Below, in pieces: positions 12,341 through 24,264 of a DNA stretch of 64,000 bases. Where the stretch lies: contig OY998175.1 in assembly GCA_963921935.1 (NCBI GenBank), positions 306,861,484 to 306,925,483 on the forward strand. Reading direction: 5' to 3'. Under the pieces are notes generated by a model that did not search any database, was not told the origin of the DNA, and worked only from the letters and a program-made list of their open reading frames with translations. The translations under genes and the position numbers were made by a program. The stretch comes from Galeruca laticollis (Eukaryota > Arthropoda > Insecta > Coleoptera > Chrysomelidae). Position 1 is the first letter of the stretch. Every line of letters begins with the position of its first letter.

Positions 12341-13020
12341 TAGATGTTCAGAGTAAAGGACGATTTTTAAATAGTAAATATATTGTTTATTTTGGATTAT
12401 AGTTTTAGCAAAAACATCTGTTTGAACCCTTACTGGTTTGTTATAAAACTTAGAAAATGCGTTGGATGAAGGTGTCCTTCCAGCTGTATTTTTTATTTGT
12501 ATTAATGATAGTGTCTGAACTCTGCTAGCAGTCGTGAGTGCCATCAGAGTAACCATTTTGTATGTTAGTTGCTCCAAAGTTAGTTCTTCCAAAGGGTAAC
12601 GTTCTGCTAAATATTTTAAGATTGAATCTTGATTCCAAATATTTAGGACGTGGTGGACGAATATTTGAAACACCTTTCAAAAACCTATTTATTATTTTTT
12701 CGTCGTTAATATTTGCAGGAGTAAATATTAAGTCTAATGCAGATCTGTATGAATTTAAAACCGAATATGAGGAGCCTGCATTTACGGCAACAGTTAGAAA
12801 TTCTAGACAGGAGTTTAAGTTATACTTCCAGGGGTCAAGTTGTTTTTTTTAAGCAGAATTCCCCGTAACTTTTTAAACAGGCCGTATATTGTTTTATAGT
12901 TCCTTTTGACAAGGAAGCAATCATTATATCTATAGCATTAACCGGAATACCTTTATTTAAATACGCCCTCCGTATAATTTCGCTGCCACCAGGGAAATTT
13001 TCTGGTAGAGTGGATAACAC
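12299..13020 (-). pseudogene. DIRS tyrosine recombinase, left inverted copy
   Basis: Reads leftward from about 13020 (STLPENFPGGSEIIRRAYLN) with a break near 12835, then a frame at 12673-12299 (NIWNQDSILKYLAERYPLEE, ALTTASRVQTLSLI). Next to LSLIQI it jumps directly to NTAGRTPSSNAFSKFYNKPV. The segment holding the His-x-x-Arg of the catalytic core, still present in the right copy at 20500, is therefore deleted. The first Arg (SRVQTL) and the C-terminal Tyr region remain. Confidence 0.8.
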
Positions 13021-13128
13021 TTTCTGAAAGGAGAAATGAGTAAATATTTAGGTTTAAAACAAATTGCCTTTTCTATTAACAATTTTTGAAAAATTGGATA
13101 CCATGTGTATTATATAGATACTTGTGCC

Positions 13129-13340
13129 TGTAAGTTAATACCTCATATTTCTAAATTCTTGCTTGTACTACCACGTGTGTACTAAACGTAGTTATAGTTC
13201 TCTAGTCTAATATGTGATCTATTAGTTTTTGACAGATTGTCAATTTTGGATGTTTTACTTTCACTTCAATGAATAAAAGCAGTGTTACTAGAACTTATTT
13301 GATATTTATTTTATATCCGCTCGGATCGGTACATGTTACA
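13129..13340 (+). repeat. Putative 5' LTR of a Ty3/gypsy-type element
   Basis: Starts TGTAAG and ends TGTTACA, followed at once by TGGTGTCAGG, which fits a tRNA primer-binding site (TGG start). It contains a TATA-like stretch about 45 bp before the end. The matching 3' LTR is not in the window, so the call rests on the termini, the primer site and the gag frame that follows. Confidence 0.45.
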
Positions 13341-13842
13341 TGGTGTCAGGTGTAAAAAACTTGATTGCAGAACTCTGGAAAAACGTCCTAGAAAAGCTCG
13401 ATTGAAAATGAAAAGTGTTTGTTGCTTAGCAAGCAAATTGGTATCTGCTGGATTTGTACCATTCATTGCATATAAATACACTCTAGTTCTTGTGAGATAG
13501 TTCGAAACTCTAGTATTATATTTGTGAGAATAACTAGTAAGTACACCTTTCATAATAAAGCAAAAAGCTGACGTAACTGTAAAAATTCTTGACATTCTTT
13601 TTGCTGTCGAGTTTTAAAAAAGTAAATTGGGCGAGATTTAACAGTATCCAGTAGCAATGGAATCATTATTTAAACCTCCAGATCCTTTGTCAATTGAAGT
13701 AAGCTTGGCTGATAACTGGCTGGTTTGAACAAAAATTTCATAATTTTCTGACTGCTACAGACTTGAGTAATGGAAATGATGAAAAGAAAATTGCAATTTT
13801 ATTGAACCTAGTGTAGGTGATGATGGGCTTGATCTTTATAAC

Positions 13843-16800
13843 CAGAGCCGTTCCAATCATATGTGCAGGTCACAAAAAGGCGCCGTCACAAAAAAGGCGC
13901 CGAAGATATTTATTTTTATTTTTACCAATGTCTGAATATGCTAGAATTAAGATTAAAGTAGGAAATAAGTAATAATATTTAAACAAATAATTTATAAAAT
14001 GTATTATTATGATCATTATTATCATCTATAGATTCAAATATGACTTCTTTAAGTTGCTTGGTCCCGATCTATTGCATATTTTGTTCTATTACTGAGCGCC
14101 GTGCGCCCGCACTATATTTCTTAGTTCCTATGGTTCATTTCAGAAGTTCATTCTTGTATGGCCAAGCGAGTATTGCAGTGAAAACATGTTCATTTGAGCA
14201 TTGGCTTTTGTCTTAAGCAGTAGAGTAAATCGCATCTCGCATCAGCTAAAAAGTTATACCTATTTCTTATTTCCTTATTTGAAATTTTGTTCTTTTCTGG
14301 AAGCTCAAACTTTAAAGTATAAGTTATAAGTATAAAATAAAGTTAAGGTAAGTAATGTATATCCAGATCGTTATAATTCGTAATTATAAATTAATTAGAT
14401 TCAACAAACCCCGAACCCAAACCCAAAATTTTATGTGGTATTATTTTTTTAGATGTCTGAAGGTAAAAAGAAACTTTCTGGTTACCAAAATCTAATTAAC
14501 AAACGTAAACGGGAGGAGGTGTTTGAAAATACCAATAAGAAAATAACTCAATTTTTCAAAGCACCCATTGATTCTCCTTCGGAGGCTTCCGTAAAAAATG
14601 ATGATGATAATAATGGAGCCATCGACATCAAGTTCAGTTGAAGTTAAAAAAACTGTAACGTTTATCGAAGCTGATGATGATGAAGTTTTTGATAGTAAGA
14701 CTGTACAGCTGTCTAAAGATCCAGGTTTGTGGGCGAAAATATTATCTTCAATGAATATTGAACTTCTGATAAAATATGGTCCAACCTATTATAACAATTC
14801 AAATTGCGTTTTTCCGAAAGACAAGACTGGGCGAAAATTTTCTGAATCATACTTCACTCGAATTTTGCCAAATAATGAAAAAATCAAGCGTGATTGGCTT
14901 CTGTACTCGGTATCGAAAAATTCAGTGGTTTGTTTTTGTTGCAGAATATTCAACCCTAACACCGCAAAAGCCCGATTGGCTGATTAAAATGGCTATAATG
15001 ATTGGCAACATTTGAGTGAACATTTAAATATTCACGTAAAAAGTAAAATGCATTTCGAAAATCTTAAGACATGGTCTGACTGTTTAACTAGATTTAAAAC
15101 AAACAATTCGATTGATCTAACTCATAAATATTTGTTTAATGCTGTAATTAAATATTGGCATGCAGTTATTGAGCGAGTATTCTATGTTATTAAGTTTTTA
15201 GCTAAACAAAATCTGTCCTTTCGCGGTCAAAATTTGAAATTGTTTCAAAATAATAATGGCAATTTCTTAAAATGTGTGGAAATGATTGCCAAATTCGATC
15301 CTATAATGGCTGAACATACTAAGAGGGTACAAATGCAAAGCAACAGAATGAATCATTACCTTGGCATCCACATTCAAAATGAAATAATTGAAATAATAGG
15401 CAATAATTTAAGAGAAAATATTTTATATATGATTAAAAATTCAAAATATTTTTCTATTATTCTTGATTGTACTCCAGACATGAGCCATCAAGAACAAATT
15501 TCTGTCTGTATCAGGTTCGTAAATTTAGATACAGCTACAGGGGAAATTGTTGTTGATGAACGCTTCTTACATTTTGCTCCAATAGAAGACACAACAGCTG
15601 AGGGCTTACAAAAATTTCTACTAAATGCTTTAGAAAAACATAATTTAAATTTATATGATATGAGAGGCCAGGGATACGACAATGGTGCCAACATGCGAGG
15701 CAAGCATGCCGGTTTACAAAAAAAAATTCTAGATTTGAATCCAAGATCATTTTTTGTACCTTGTTGTAATCACAGTTTAAACTTGGTTGTAAATTATGCA
15801 GTTAAGGGAAACAACTCTAGCTGACAATTCTTTTCTACGGTTCAAGAACTTTACAATTTTTTTTCGGCTTCAACTAATCGCTGGACCGTTTTGAAAGAAC
15901 ATATTTCCAATTTAACTTTAAAACCACTTTTTGAAACTGGAAGGTCGAGCAGAATTGATGCCATTACTCCATTGAGGTATCAGCTTGGGGAAGTCTATGA
16001 TGCTTTATATAGTATATTCAGTGGAGTTTCTTTCGATAACAATACAAAGCATATGGCTGAATCTTTAGCAAATAAATTAAAAAGTTACCGGTTTATATGT
16101 ACATTAGTATTGTGGTACAATGTTCTGTTCAGAGTCAATACTGTTAGCAAAACATTACAAACCAAAGATTTTAATATCTCGGAAGCATGTACCCAAATGA
16201 ATAATTTGCTAAAGTTTTTCAATAGTTACCGAAGTGATAAAGGATTTGGAGATGTATTAGTTGATGCTTCTGAACTTGCAAAATCTCTAGATGTAGAGCG
16301 AACCCTCAAAACTAATAATGTGTTTAGACCAAGGCGTGTTAAAAAACAATTTAATTACGAGAACGACGATGAACCAATTACAGATGGAGAACGGGATTTT
16401 AAAATAAACATTTTTTTTAGTACACTTGATATTGTTATAAGATCAATTGGTGAAAGGTTCGACTTATTGTCATCCCATTCCGACCATTTTCAATTTTTAT
16501 GGGATATTTGAAAATTTTCAGATTTACCAGAAAAGGAACAACTAAATTGTTGTTTACAGCTTGAAGGAGTTTTAACAGACAAAAATCGTAATGAGCGTGA
16601 CATAATTGTTCCACGAGTTGCAACTTTAAAAAAATCTTAATCTACAAACACCGACACAAATGTTAAACTACATTATAAAAAATCATTTAACTCATTCTGT
16701 TCCAAATGCAAGCGTAGCTTTGCGAATTTTGTTGACAATGCCTGTATCGGTTGCTTCAGCGGAGAGAACTTTCTCAAAGTTAAAGTTAATCAAAAACTAC

Positions 16801-17189
16801 TTAAGATCGTCAATGGGCCAACAACGGCTCGATAATTTAGCAATCATATCGATTGAAAGTGATTTTTTGGACAATATAAATATGACTGAACTTATTTCTG
16901 AATTTTCCAGAAAGAAAGAGCGTAAAGCTACTTTTATTTAGTGGTTATTTAGTTTTATTTAGTTTTATTCAGGTTATTTAGATTAGGTAACTATTTCTTG
17001 TTCAAAAAATGTTTATTTTTTGTTTGGTAATAAAATGTTTATTTTTGCTTCAAAGTTGTATTATTTATTAATTACCGTCTAGCGATTATGTTGAATGTAC
17101 ATAATATAAAATTTAAAAAATATATGCACCAAAAAAGGCGCTGTGATCACATTTGCACGACGGCGCTCGACCAGGTTGGAACGGCCCTG
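13843..17189 (+). mobile_element. hAT transposon 1 (in gypsy gag)
   Basis: Termini CAGAGCCGTTCCAA at 13843 and TTGGAACGGCCCTG ending at 17189. The 8-bp duplication TTTATAAC lies at 13835-13842 and 17190-17197. Subterminal AAAAAGGCGC words are repeated at both ends. Removing it restores a continuous gag reading (LDLYNSFDPLP). It contains one degraded transposase gene. Confidence 0.95.
14453..16941 (+). pseudogene. hAT transposase, TTF/ZMYM1-like (degraded)
   Basis: Starts at 14453 (MSEGKKKLSGYQNLINKRKR). A frame change near 14630 leads into the TTF-type zinc-finger region (RDWLLYSVSKNSVVCFCCRIF), then an in-frame TAA at 14985. The RNase H-like core follows (IILDCTPDMSHQEQIS, GQGYDNGANMRGKHAG, PCCNHSLNLVV), with TGA at 15822, TGA at 16509 and a frameshift before the hATC dimerisation domain (SVASAERTFSKLKLIKNYLR, 16660-16941). 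At least three stops and two shifts are visible, so this copy is inactive. Confidence 0.88.
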
Positions 17190-18654
17190 TTTATAACTCG
17201 TTTGATCCCTTACCGGTAAACCAACAAACGCTTGACAATGTCTTAAAGAAGTTTAAAGACCACTGTGAACCCAAGAAAAATGTTATATACGAGAGATTCT
17301 TATTTAACAGCATTACTCAGCAAGAAGGACAAAGTTTTGATAGATTTTTGACAGAATTAAGAACAGCCGGAAAAACAACTAATTATGGTAATTTATTAGA
17401 GGAGTTCATAAGAGATAGGATAGTGATGGGCATCTATAACCAAAGCACGAGAGAAGAACTGTTAAGAAAATCCGATTTAAAGTTGTCGCAAGCAATAGAC
17501 ATCTGTAGAACAAGAGAAGTTAGTCAAAAACAGTTGAAAGTTTTGCAGAATGAAGCCAGTTCTGTAAAATCTAAGCAGTTTTCAAAAGAAAAAAAAGAAG
17601 GGAAATGTGAGTTTTGTGGCTATGTACACCGAGAGAAAAATGTGTGCTCCGCTTGGAATAAAACTTGTGCCAAGTGCCAGGGTCGCAATCATTTTGCTAG
17701 TGTGTGCAAAAAAGTACAAAATACTAACCAGAATGAGAAGAAATGGGAGAGAAAGAAATATGATAGAAGATCGTGTAAGAAAAAAGTGCATAATGTGCAA
17801 ACAGAAAATTACAGCGATAGTGAATCAGAAAACAGTGATTGTGAGAGCAGTTCTGATGATTTGTATGTACAGTCAATAAGAAAAGTTGATACTGTCAATA
17901 ATGCGAAGAAGGCAATGTCATGGTTGCAGGCTATTGATGTTGAAGGACATAAGGTAACATTCAAGTTAGATACTGGATGTGAAGTTAGCATTTTAACGTT
18001 GAATATTGATAGAAAACTAGAGTTACTTGACAAAATGCAAAAAACTAAAGTCAAACTAGCTCCTTATGGCAATTCTGATTATGTATTCACTCCATTAGGA
18101 GAAATCACCTTAAAATGTCAAGTTAACAACATTGTTAAAAACATATTTTTTACAGTTGGTGATAATGATGAATTGCCATTACCGAGTTGTGTTAATTGCG
18201 TTGATCTAAACTTGGTTAGAAGAGTAGACGCAATATTTGCAGAGTCTTGTTAGTTTACGTCACTTGATAACGTTGTTAAAAGATATCCTGTCGTTTTTGG
18301 GGGTCTTCTTGGTTCTTTTCCTAGAGAACATCATATAGCATTGAAAGAAGGTGCAATTCCTGTAGTTCAACTACTCAGACGGATTCCAATTGCTCTGCAT
18401 GACCGTCTAAAACTTAAGCTTGATGACCTTGAAAAACAAGGAATCATAAGAAAAATTGATAAACCGACTGAATGGTTGAACCCACTAGTTATAGTTGAAA
18501 AGAAAAACAAAGATTTACGCTTGTGACTTGATCCAAAATACTTGATCTTGACAATAAAACGAGGAAGATTTTTAATACCTATAGCAGTAGAAATAGCTGT
18601 TAAACTTAACAATAAAGAATATTTCACAGTCTTGGACATGAAAGACGGTTACTT

Positions 18655-18990
18655 TCAAATTCGAAAATATGCGTCTTTAAGATCAATCTTGGACATATAA
18701 TAATTTGGACCTAGAACCTTTAATACTGTACGATAGTCCTCTTGTTTAAAATGAGAAGTTGTTATAAAATTGTTTAGATTTTGAATAAATCTGTGATTAC
18801 CGTTAGGTTTCTTAACAAGAAAATAACGAGACATAAACTGACCCTTCTCTGACTCACATTTGCCAATAGCAACAATTTTTAACAGTTCATTAATAGAATG
18901 TTCATAGTCTTTTAATGCTCTAGATGGAATTTTATTTGTAGGTTCAGAATACTGTTTAAGTTTACTGATAAACGGAATTCGTATTCCCAA
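18655..18990 (-). pseudogene. DIRS reverse transcriptase fragment (N-terminal)
   Basis: Minus-strand frame: MGIRIPFISKL, KGQFMSRYFLVKKPNGNHR, FIQNLNNFI, HFKQEDYRTV and motif A as SKIDLKDAYFRI. This is the typical DIRS RT opening. It is cut exactly in motif A at 18655, where the gypsy RT (also cut in its motif A) lies in the opposite orientation. Confidence 0.82.
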
Positions 18991-19000
18991 ACCTTTCGAC

Positions 19001-19633
19001 TGGGAAATTTTTTCAGATGCTTCAACAACTGGCTGGAGTACTTTTATTAGTGGATCTAGGTCCCATGGATTTTGGGATGAACAAGAAAAAACAAGACATA
19101 TTAACGTTTTAGAAATAGAAGCCGCATTTTATGGATTGAAAGCTATGGCCAGAGAGAAAGAAAATGTTAGGATATTGCTCCGAATAGACAATCAAACTGC
19201 TATATCCTGTATCAATCGAGGAGGGAGTATAACATTTTCACAATTGAATGAAGCAACTGTAGAGTTATGGCGCTGGTGTGAGAAAAAGAATATTCAGGTA
19301 TTTGCAAGTTATATACCATCTTTCTCAAACACTGAGGCAGATAAAGAATCTAGATCACTCACTATTGACACAGAGTACGATCTAAATACTTCAATATTTA
19401 AGCAAATTGTAGATAATTTCGAACAACCTGAAATAGATCTTTTTGCAACAATAATTAATGAAAGATGTGAAAAGTTCATTTCCTGGTTTTCCACCCTTTT
19501 CGATTGTAATGAAGGTCTTGGAAAAAATTATCCAGGAGAAGTCCACAGCTATTATGGTTGTCCCATATTTGCCGTCTCAACCATGGTATCCAATTTTTCA
19601 AAAATTGTTAATAGAAAAGACAAGTTGTTTTAA
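19001..19633 (+). pseudogene. DIRS RNase H region
   Basis: Opens at 19001 with WEIFSDASTTGWS (first catalytic Asp), then NVLEIEAAFYGLKAM (Glu) and LLRIDNQTAISCINRGG (Asp). After it come the DIRS-type linker VFASYIPSFSNTEADKESR and PEIDLFAT, leading towards the tyrosine recombinase. The frame ends at 19633. The RT that should precede it is missing; the sequence directly left is the inverted RT piece. Confidence 0.83.
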
Positions 19634-19674
19634 ACCTTCTAAATATTTACTTATTTCTCATTTCAGAAAGTGTT

Positions 19675-20595
19675 ATCCACTCTACCAGAAAATTTCCCTG
19701 GTGGCAGCGAAATTATACGGAGGGCGTATTTAAATAAAGGTATTCCGGTTAATGTTATAGATATATAATGATTGCTTCCTTGTCAAAAGGAACTATAAAA
19801 CAATATACAGCCTGTTTAAAAAAATTACGGGGAATTCTGCATAAAAAAACAACTTGACCCCTAGAAGTATACCTTAAACTCCTGTCTAGAATTTCTAACT
19901 GTTGCCGTAAATGCAGGCTCTTCATATTCGGTTTTAAATTCATACAGATCTGCATCAAACTTAATATTTACTCCTGCAAATATTAACGACGAAAAAATAA
20001 TAAATAGGTTTTTAAAAGGTGTTTCAAATATTCGTCCACCACGTTCTAAATATTTGGAATCCAGATTCAATCTTAAAATATTTAACAGAACGTTACCCTT
20101 TGGAAGAACTAACTTTGGAGCAACTAACATACAAAATGGTTACTCTGATGGCACTCACGACTGCTAGCAGAGTTCAGACACTATCATTAATCAAAATCGA
20201 AAATATTTTCCATTCTACAGAAAATCTCGAAATAAAAATTCCTGATAAAATTAAGACATCTAAAATTGGTAATCTTTAACCCCTGTTAGTATTCCCATAT
20301 TTTAAAAATAAGCCAGAGTTATGTGTGTCGCATACTATCGATTTTTATATTGAGAAATCAGCGAATATTCGCAATGAGGAATAAAGTCTTTTACATATTA
20401 ACTCATAAAAAACCTCATCACGCCCCTTCTTCCCAAACAATCAGTCGATGGATTAAAAATACATTACACTTAGGTGGTGTAGATACCTCAATTTTTTCAG
20501 CCCATAGTGTTCGACATGCAAGCACTTCTGCAGCATTAAGAGCGGGTATTATAGTCTATATAGAAAGGACACGGAATAATAAATCATTCATTTAA
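19675..20595 (+). pseudogene. DIRS tyrosine recombinase, right copy (5' part)
   Basis: Begins near STLPENFPGGSEIIRRAYLN with a frame break at about 19765. It continues as VLNIWNPDSILKYLTERYPL and ALTTASRVQTLSLIKIENIF, with further breaks, then TISRWIKNTLHLGG and DTSIFSAHSVRHASTSAALRAG. The catalytic Arg (SRVQ) and H-x-x-R (HSVRHAS) are visible. At 20550 a 5.2 kb block interrupts it. The C-terminal Tyr part resumes at 25735. Confidence 0.85.
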
Positions 20596-20727
20596 GTAGA
20601 TTTCATAGACGTACCAAAATATATTTTAAAAGGGTATACCGTAAGGTACATTTTGTATTGAACGAATGAGTTGCAGCTATGCTAAAGAATATACGATTTA
20701 GGTCAGAGGTAACGGGATGTACTAATT

Positions 20728-21369
20728 TTAATAAAAAAAGTGATAGAGGTAGAGGTCATTCGGAAGCAAAAAATGTGGTTCATTATAAAAAAATTCTACA
20801 ACTTCCTCAGGACTAAGATACATAATACCGAAATGTACTTTTAAGTATTCGCCAATTACAGAACCTTTCTGTCTGTACTCTTGTACCAAATGAAACTCCT
20901 GAATCTTACGAAACCAAGCTTGACAGAGATGAAATTTACAACCAAAAAGAATTTGATCTCTGCCAAAACATTCATATATAGCGTTATGAATGCTTAGTTC
21001 AAAATCTACTACGACTTCTTTAGGTTGAAAATTTAAGCCTACTTCTTTACATTTTTGTCTTAAAATTAAAAACAAATTTGAATATGTTTGACTTGATTTG
21101 TCCGGCAGCAAACAAAAAACAAGAGGTACCTAATAGCCGTTTTTAAAACCATGAATGGTAAACATTTGGTAAAAAAAAGTTGAACAGTATTTAAAAGTCC
21201 CATCCATCAAAATACAATCCGAATTACATAAAAAATTAAGGTTGGAAAAACAGGAGAACACAATAATTTTAAATACCTGGTCTGCTGTTAATAGAAATTC
21301 CTCTTCTCGGTTCGTTCGTAATTGTAATTCACGAACACTATTAAATACTTCTTCCTGATTTTTAGGCAA
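20728..21369 (-). pseudogene. MULE-type transposase fragment
   Basis: Minus-strand frames joined across an in-frame TAG near 21129: LMDGTFKYCSTFFYQMFTIH, then LLPDKSSQTYSNLF, PKEVVVDFELSIHNAI and LFGCKFHLCQAWFRKIQEF. DGTF, DFE and the C-x2-H (GCKFHLCQAW) pattern are characteristic of the MULE transposase domain with its FLYWCH-associated relatives in insects. Only about 210 residues remain. Confidence 0.82.
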
Positions 21370-21949
21370 TAGTGTAAGTGCATCAACATCCTCCCCTAAT
21401 CCCCTAAATATCGATCAAAACAATCAAGATTTCTTCAAAATGTTTAATTCAAGAAATCTTTGAAACCTTTCAGAAATATACATAATTCTATGGGCCTCCG
21501 ATTTTATCTATTATAAACCCTAATGACTGTAATAGGATTAAACTAAATGGTTGAGGCACAGTTCGAACATTTCAGTAATCGTCAAATTGATACAAGTCAG
21601 GTAAAATTTTATTTTGTGGCAGAGTTCGGATATGCCCGTTTATTCATAATATTTTTTATTTGTATTACTCCTATATGTAGTGTTTGGGGAATTTTTCTCA
21701 GAAATTTTAAATGGCAAGTGGCCTACTGTAATCGGCTTAATACGATTACACCTATTTACAGATTATTCGATTATTGAGAGGGATTTTCCAAACAACCCAG
21801 TTTTCTTAGAAACATTATCGGGAATATTATTTTAAAAGAAAGTAGGTACATTAAATCAGTACTTAGTATTAGTTCTTTGAGTAAAGTTGTATGGTTGTCA
21901 TAATATTGTAAACAGTTGGAATATATTTAAAACATTTGTTGAATGTTAA

Positions 21950-24013
21950 TTGTGCAAGTACCAAACAATGTCGATAAGCCAAGGACCATCTAAACGACCA
22001 AAAACAGGTCCATTATCTTTAAATGAAAAAACTCTGATATTGAATTGTTATATATCATTGAAAAAAAAGGATCCAAGTGCAAGTGTTGATGATATTGTGG
22101 AATTAACGGCTGCTATGTTGTGTGTTGCTAAATCAACAATTTATAGATTACTGTATAAAAAATCAAAAATAAATCCTCTAAATAATATACTTAAAATAGA
22201 ATATACAGATTACAAAAAGCTACTAAATAAATTAATTGTCACTGCTAAAAATAATTATTATAATAAACTTATAGAAGACGAACAAAATTCGTCAAAAAAG
22301 ATATGGAATGTAGTAAACTCAATATCTAAAAAAACAGAAAACACGGAAATTACAAATATTAAGGACAACAATGGAACAACAGTAAATAAAGCTGAGATAA
22401 TTTCTGAAATGTTTAATACTTTCTTTGTAAATATAGGACGAAACCTAGCAAAAACCATACAAAAACCAATAAATTATAAAGAAAAGAAAATTATAAATTG
22501 TCATTCCATGTTTTTGGCACCCACCAGTATTACAGAAATAAAAAATATAATTAGTGAACTAAAGAATAAAAAAGCACCGGGTTGGGATGCATATCCGCTA
22601 ATGATTATAATAAATAAGTCATTAGAAATGGGACAATTTCCTTCAGCTTTTAAGACATCGATTGTCAAACCTATTTATAAAAGTGGGGAAAGGGATGAAA
22701 TGACAAACTACAGACCAATATCATTAATAACTTGTTTATCAAAAATACTAGAAAAAGTAGTTAATGCACGGCTTAATACATTTCTAGATAAATATCAGCT
22801 AATGTCAGGGTCTCAATATGGTTTCCAAAAGCGCAAGTCCACTAACGATGCTCTTTTGGAAGTAACAAATATTTTATATAAAAATATTGATGAGGGTTTA
22901 CCTACAATTGCGGTCTTCCTGGACTTAGTAAAGGCCTTCGCCACCGTGGACCACTGCCTTCTTTTGGAAACACTAGAGGACATTGGAGTTAGAGGTACAG
23001 CACATGCTTTTTTCAAAAGTTATCTGACAAACCGATCTCAGAAAGTAAGAGTGGGCAATGAATGCAGTAAAGAACAGACAGTTCAGTGTGGTGTTCCACA
23101 AGGTACGGTTCTGGGCCAAGTTTTGTTTAATATATATTTGAATAACTTATTTATGATTGAAAGCAACAGTAAAATTATAAGTTTTGCAGACGATACAGTT
23201 CTGGTATACAGTGATCAAAATTGGTACGATTTAAAGTTGAAAATTGAAAATGATCTATATTGTATAAAACAGTGGTTTGACTATAGGCTTCTTTCAATCA
23301 ATTATAAAAAAACTGTTTACCTGCCTTTTGCATCCTTAGAACCGGATCTTCCGAACTACGCCATCAATGTACAAAAAAATATCAATATTCAACCTGCAAA
23401 ACAAATAAAATATTTAGGAATTATGATAGACCCACATCTTAGATGGGATAACCATATTAATTATCTAGTTCAAAAATTGAGGTGTGTATTATATAAATTC
23501 AAACATATCTCATATCACCTACAATATAAACAAAAACTAATAGTTTATAAAAGTTTGATTGTATCTCACCTAATTTACGGTCTGGTCAGCTGGGGTGGAG
23601 TGGCGAAGACTTACTATAATATTCTCGAGGTTTCGCAAAAAAGATTCCTTAAAATCCTTCTTGGAAAAACAAGAAGATATAGCAGTGAACTTCTATATAC
23701 TGAAACGAAAATATTAGACGTTAGACAATTATACTTAAAAAAAGCGGTATTAAGACAACATAAACTTAAATCAAATCTACAAATTCAAACTCACAATTAT
23801 ATGACAAGAAATAAACATACTTACCTGAATACAACAATGAAAAAAACAGCTGGACAAAGAAGCTTTATGTTTCTAGGACCTAAGCTATATAATGCTATAC
23901 CCCAACAAATTAAATCTGAATCTTCTGTAAAGGTGCTAACTTTGAAACTTCATGAGTATATCACCAATACAAGTAGGCGCTCTATTCACAACCTTATCGA
24001 AATTAATTACTGA
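21950..24013 (+). pseudogene. Chimeric frame: transposase HTH fused to LINE RT
   Basis: The LINE inserted in phase, so one uninterrupted 687-codon frame runs from the transposase N-terminus into the LINE reverse transcriptase. The LINE part carries NYRPISLITCLSKILEKVVN, QYGFQKRKSTNDALLEV, motif A FLDLVKAF, GVPQGTVLGQVLF and FADDTVLVYS. It ends in a C-terminal GP-LYN block (FLGPKLYNAIPQQI). The endonuclease is missing because the LINE is 5' truncated. It belongs to the Jockey/CR1/I-like group. Whether any fusion protein is made is unknown. Confidence 0.85.
21968..22152 (+). pseudogene. DD82E-type transposase, N-terminal HTH (5' of LINE)
   Basis: Starts at ATG 21968 (MSISQGPSKRPKTG) and encodes a helix-turn-helix (LSLNEKTLILNCY, VAKSTIYRLL). 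The reading continues across the LINE at 24265 (KESKNGTLQPPKTPSGRKP), with ATTACT duplicated at 22147-22152 and 24259-24264. HTH plus a GRKP-type linker is the usual Tc1/mariner DNA-binding layout. Confidence 0.8.
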
Positions 24014-24258
24014 TAATGTTTCTATCAATTTCTATTTCTACTTTATTAATCCTTAATTATAGTATACATTTTTTATTAATTACCTATACTTATTATTATT
24101 TGTTACCTAGTATAAGTTTTATATTATTATTATTTTATCCTTGCAAACAAGCCTCATGGGCTTCGCAAGTGTATATATTTATTTTCGCATAATGTCGTTT
24201 GTTTTGTTTGTTTGTATTTCTGAGTTATGTGTAAATAAATATTATTATTATTATTATT
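22153..24258 (+). mobile_element. 5'-truncated LINE with (ATT)n tail
   Basis: Flanked by ATTACT on both sides. The 3' end is GTAAATAAATATT followed by (ATT)n, a microsatellite tail used by several Jockey/I-like LINEs. The RT frame is open to its natural stop at 24013, so this insertion is young compared with its surroundings. Confidence 0.88.
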
Positions 24259-24264
24259 ATTACT

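Larger units (their letters stand above)
13657..18654 (+). pseudogene. Ty3/gypsy-type gag-pol remnant, split by a hAT
   Basis: Gag begins at the ATG at 13657 and is broken by early stops. It resumes beyond the hAT at 17190-18253 with two cysteine knuckles (CEFCGYVHREKNVC, CAKCQGRNHFASVC) and a protease site (LDTGCEVS). After an in-frame TAG at 18251 the RT N-terminus follows (LEKQGIIRKI, WLNPLVIVEKKN), with TGA at 18524. It stops at motif A near 18654, where it joins an inverted DIRS RT piece. The rest of RT, RNase H and integrase are absent. The copy is not functional. Confidence 0.83.

Noticed and set aside
13311..13595. Minus-strand frame of 94 codons
   Set aside because: Lies opposite the leader of the gypsy-type element, with no recognisable domain.
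21547..21777. Plus-strand frame of 76 codons
   Set aside because: Hydrophobic composition only, no motif, and it lies between two transposon remnants.
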